From JBGVSA01 sp041807905 (lineage in GTDB: Bacteria; Pseudomonadota; Gammaproteobacteria; Burkholderiales; Rhodocyclaceae): DNA of 64,000 bases. The stretch is taken from the NCBI RefSeq assembly GCF_041807905.1, contig NZ_JBGVSA010000007.1, positions 111,035 through 175,034 of the forward strand. Direction: 5' to 3'. The translations under genes and the position numbers were made by a program. Within the stretch, counting starts at the first letter, position 1; each line of letters opens with the position of its first letter. Shown here one piece after another: positions 63,496-64,000 of the stretch. The notes under the pieces were generated by a model. It searched no databases. It saw nothing but the letters and a program-made list of their open reading frames with translations, and was not told the DNA's origin.

Positions 63496-64000
63496 CTATC
63501 GCGTCATCCACTGCAGCGGGACGAGCACCAGCGAAGGGAAGAGAATCAGCAGCACCAGCACACCGATCTCCGCCACGAGGAAAGGCCACACGCCGCCCAC
63601 CACGCGATTCATGGGCATCTTCCCGATAGAACTGATGACGTTGAGCACCGACCCCACCGGCGGGGTGATCAGCCCGATGCTCTGGTTCATCACGTACAGC
63701 ACGCCGAAGTACACTGGATCGATGCCCGCCTGCACCACGATGGGAATCAGCACGGGCGTCATGATGAGAATGTTGGGCGTCAGATCGAGCACGCAGCCCA
63801 TCAACAACCCAAGCACCATCAGGATCGCGATCAGCAATGTCTTGTTGTGGACGAATGGCTGCAGAAGCTCGCCGAGTTGCTGCGGAATATTGACGGCCGT
63901 AACCAACCACGCCGATACCGATGCCGCCGCGACCAGCAGCATGACGACAGCGGTCGTCTTGGCGCCCGCCAGGATCAATCCATACAGATTGGCGAGACGG
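63496..64000 (-). CDS. dctM: TRAP transporter large permease subunit (DctM), N-terminus beyond window
   Basis: The C-terminal 167 residues of a DctM-type permease; the frame is open through the right edge, so the gene starts beyond 64000. Hydrophobic helices and the conserved LGLLMGCVLDLTPNILIMTPVLIPIVVQAGIDPVYFGVLYVMNQSIGLITPPVGSVLNV region are typical. TRAP systems import organic acids using a sodium or proton gradient and a periplasmic binding protein, which is not in the window. Confidence 0.93.
   Translation of the reverse strand, partial: RLANLYGLILAGAKTTAVVMLLVAAASVSAWLVTAVNIPQQLGELLQPFVHNKTLLIAILMVLGLLMGCVLDLTPNILIMTPVLIPIVVQAGIDPVYFGVLYVMNQSIGLITPPVGSVLNVISSIGKMPMNRVVGGVWPFLVAEIGVLVLLILFPSLVLVPLQWMTR

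Overview
The window is high-GC, gene-dense chromosomal DNA of a betaproteobacterium, most likely Burkholderiales in or near Burkholderiaceae (Ralstonia, Cupriavidus, Pandoraea or Burkholderia type). The evidence is the linear order secG - tRNA-Leu - nuoA-N - DUF2818 - ADP-ribose pyrophosphatase, the block carA-carB-greA-DUF4149 facing yhbY / rlmE-ftsH-folP-glmM, and protein sequences of that kind. I see no insertion sequence, integrase, prophage or CRISPR array. This is core or near-core genome rather than an island.

Layout. From 1 to about 36 kb almost everything reads on the minus strand. First come a D,D-carboxypeptidase cut by the left edge, an acetyltransferase, two small cytochromes c behind a possible FNR/ANR box, a Nudix hydrolase and a methyltransferase. 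The complete 14-gene complex I operon follows (nuoA at 19.9 kb down to nuoN at 5.2 kb, then DUF2818), fed from the secG/tRNA-Leu side. Next are glmM, folP, ftsH and rlmE (yhbY faces the other way), DUF4149, greA, carB and carA, then a large hybrid sensor kinase with an HPt domain and a PLP aminotransferase of the ArgD/AstC family.

From 36 to 48 kb orientation is mixed and metal supply is a theme. It holds a 30-residue His-rich membrane peptide and an MFS transporter that diverge around a perfect 19-bp palindrome; xanthine phosphoribosyltransferase; a BvgA/EvgA-like response regulator without an adjacent sensor; tonB-exbB-exbD with a weak Fur-like site; and a good Fur box in front of a small protein and a ZIP metal transporter. 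An M23 peptidase, an NCS1 permease, a DUF1615 lipoprotein and a PHP-domain nuclease complete this part.

From 48.8 to 64 kb most genes read on the plus strand. creB-creC, an acetyltransferase and creD come first, with a three-repeat CreB operator directly before creD. A tandem glycine riboswitch with a terminator follows, controlling gcvT-gcvH-(small membrane protein)-gcvP. After a DMT-family transporter comes an exopolysaccharide cluster, yjbE-yjbF-yjbGH, in which YjbG and YjbH are fused into one 998-residue protein. The right edge cuts a TRAP transporter large permease.

The most useful second looks are the small His-rich peptide with its palindrome, the YjbG-YjbH fusion, the triple cre-tag, the Fur-box gene pair, the carA leader hairpin, and the possible pairing of the HPt hybrid kinase with the orphan regulator. 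All functional assignments rest on reading the translated sequences; no database search was run.
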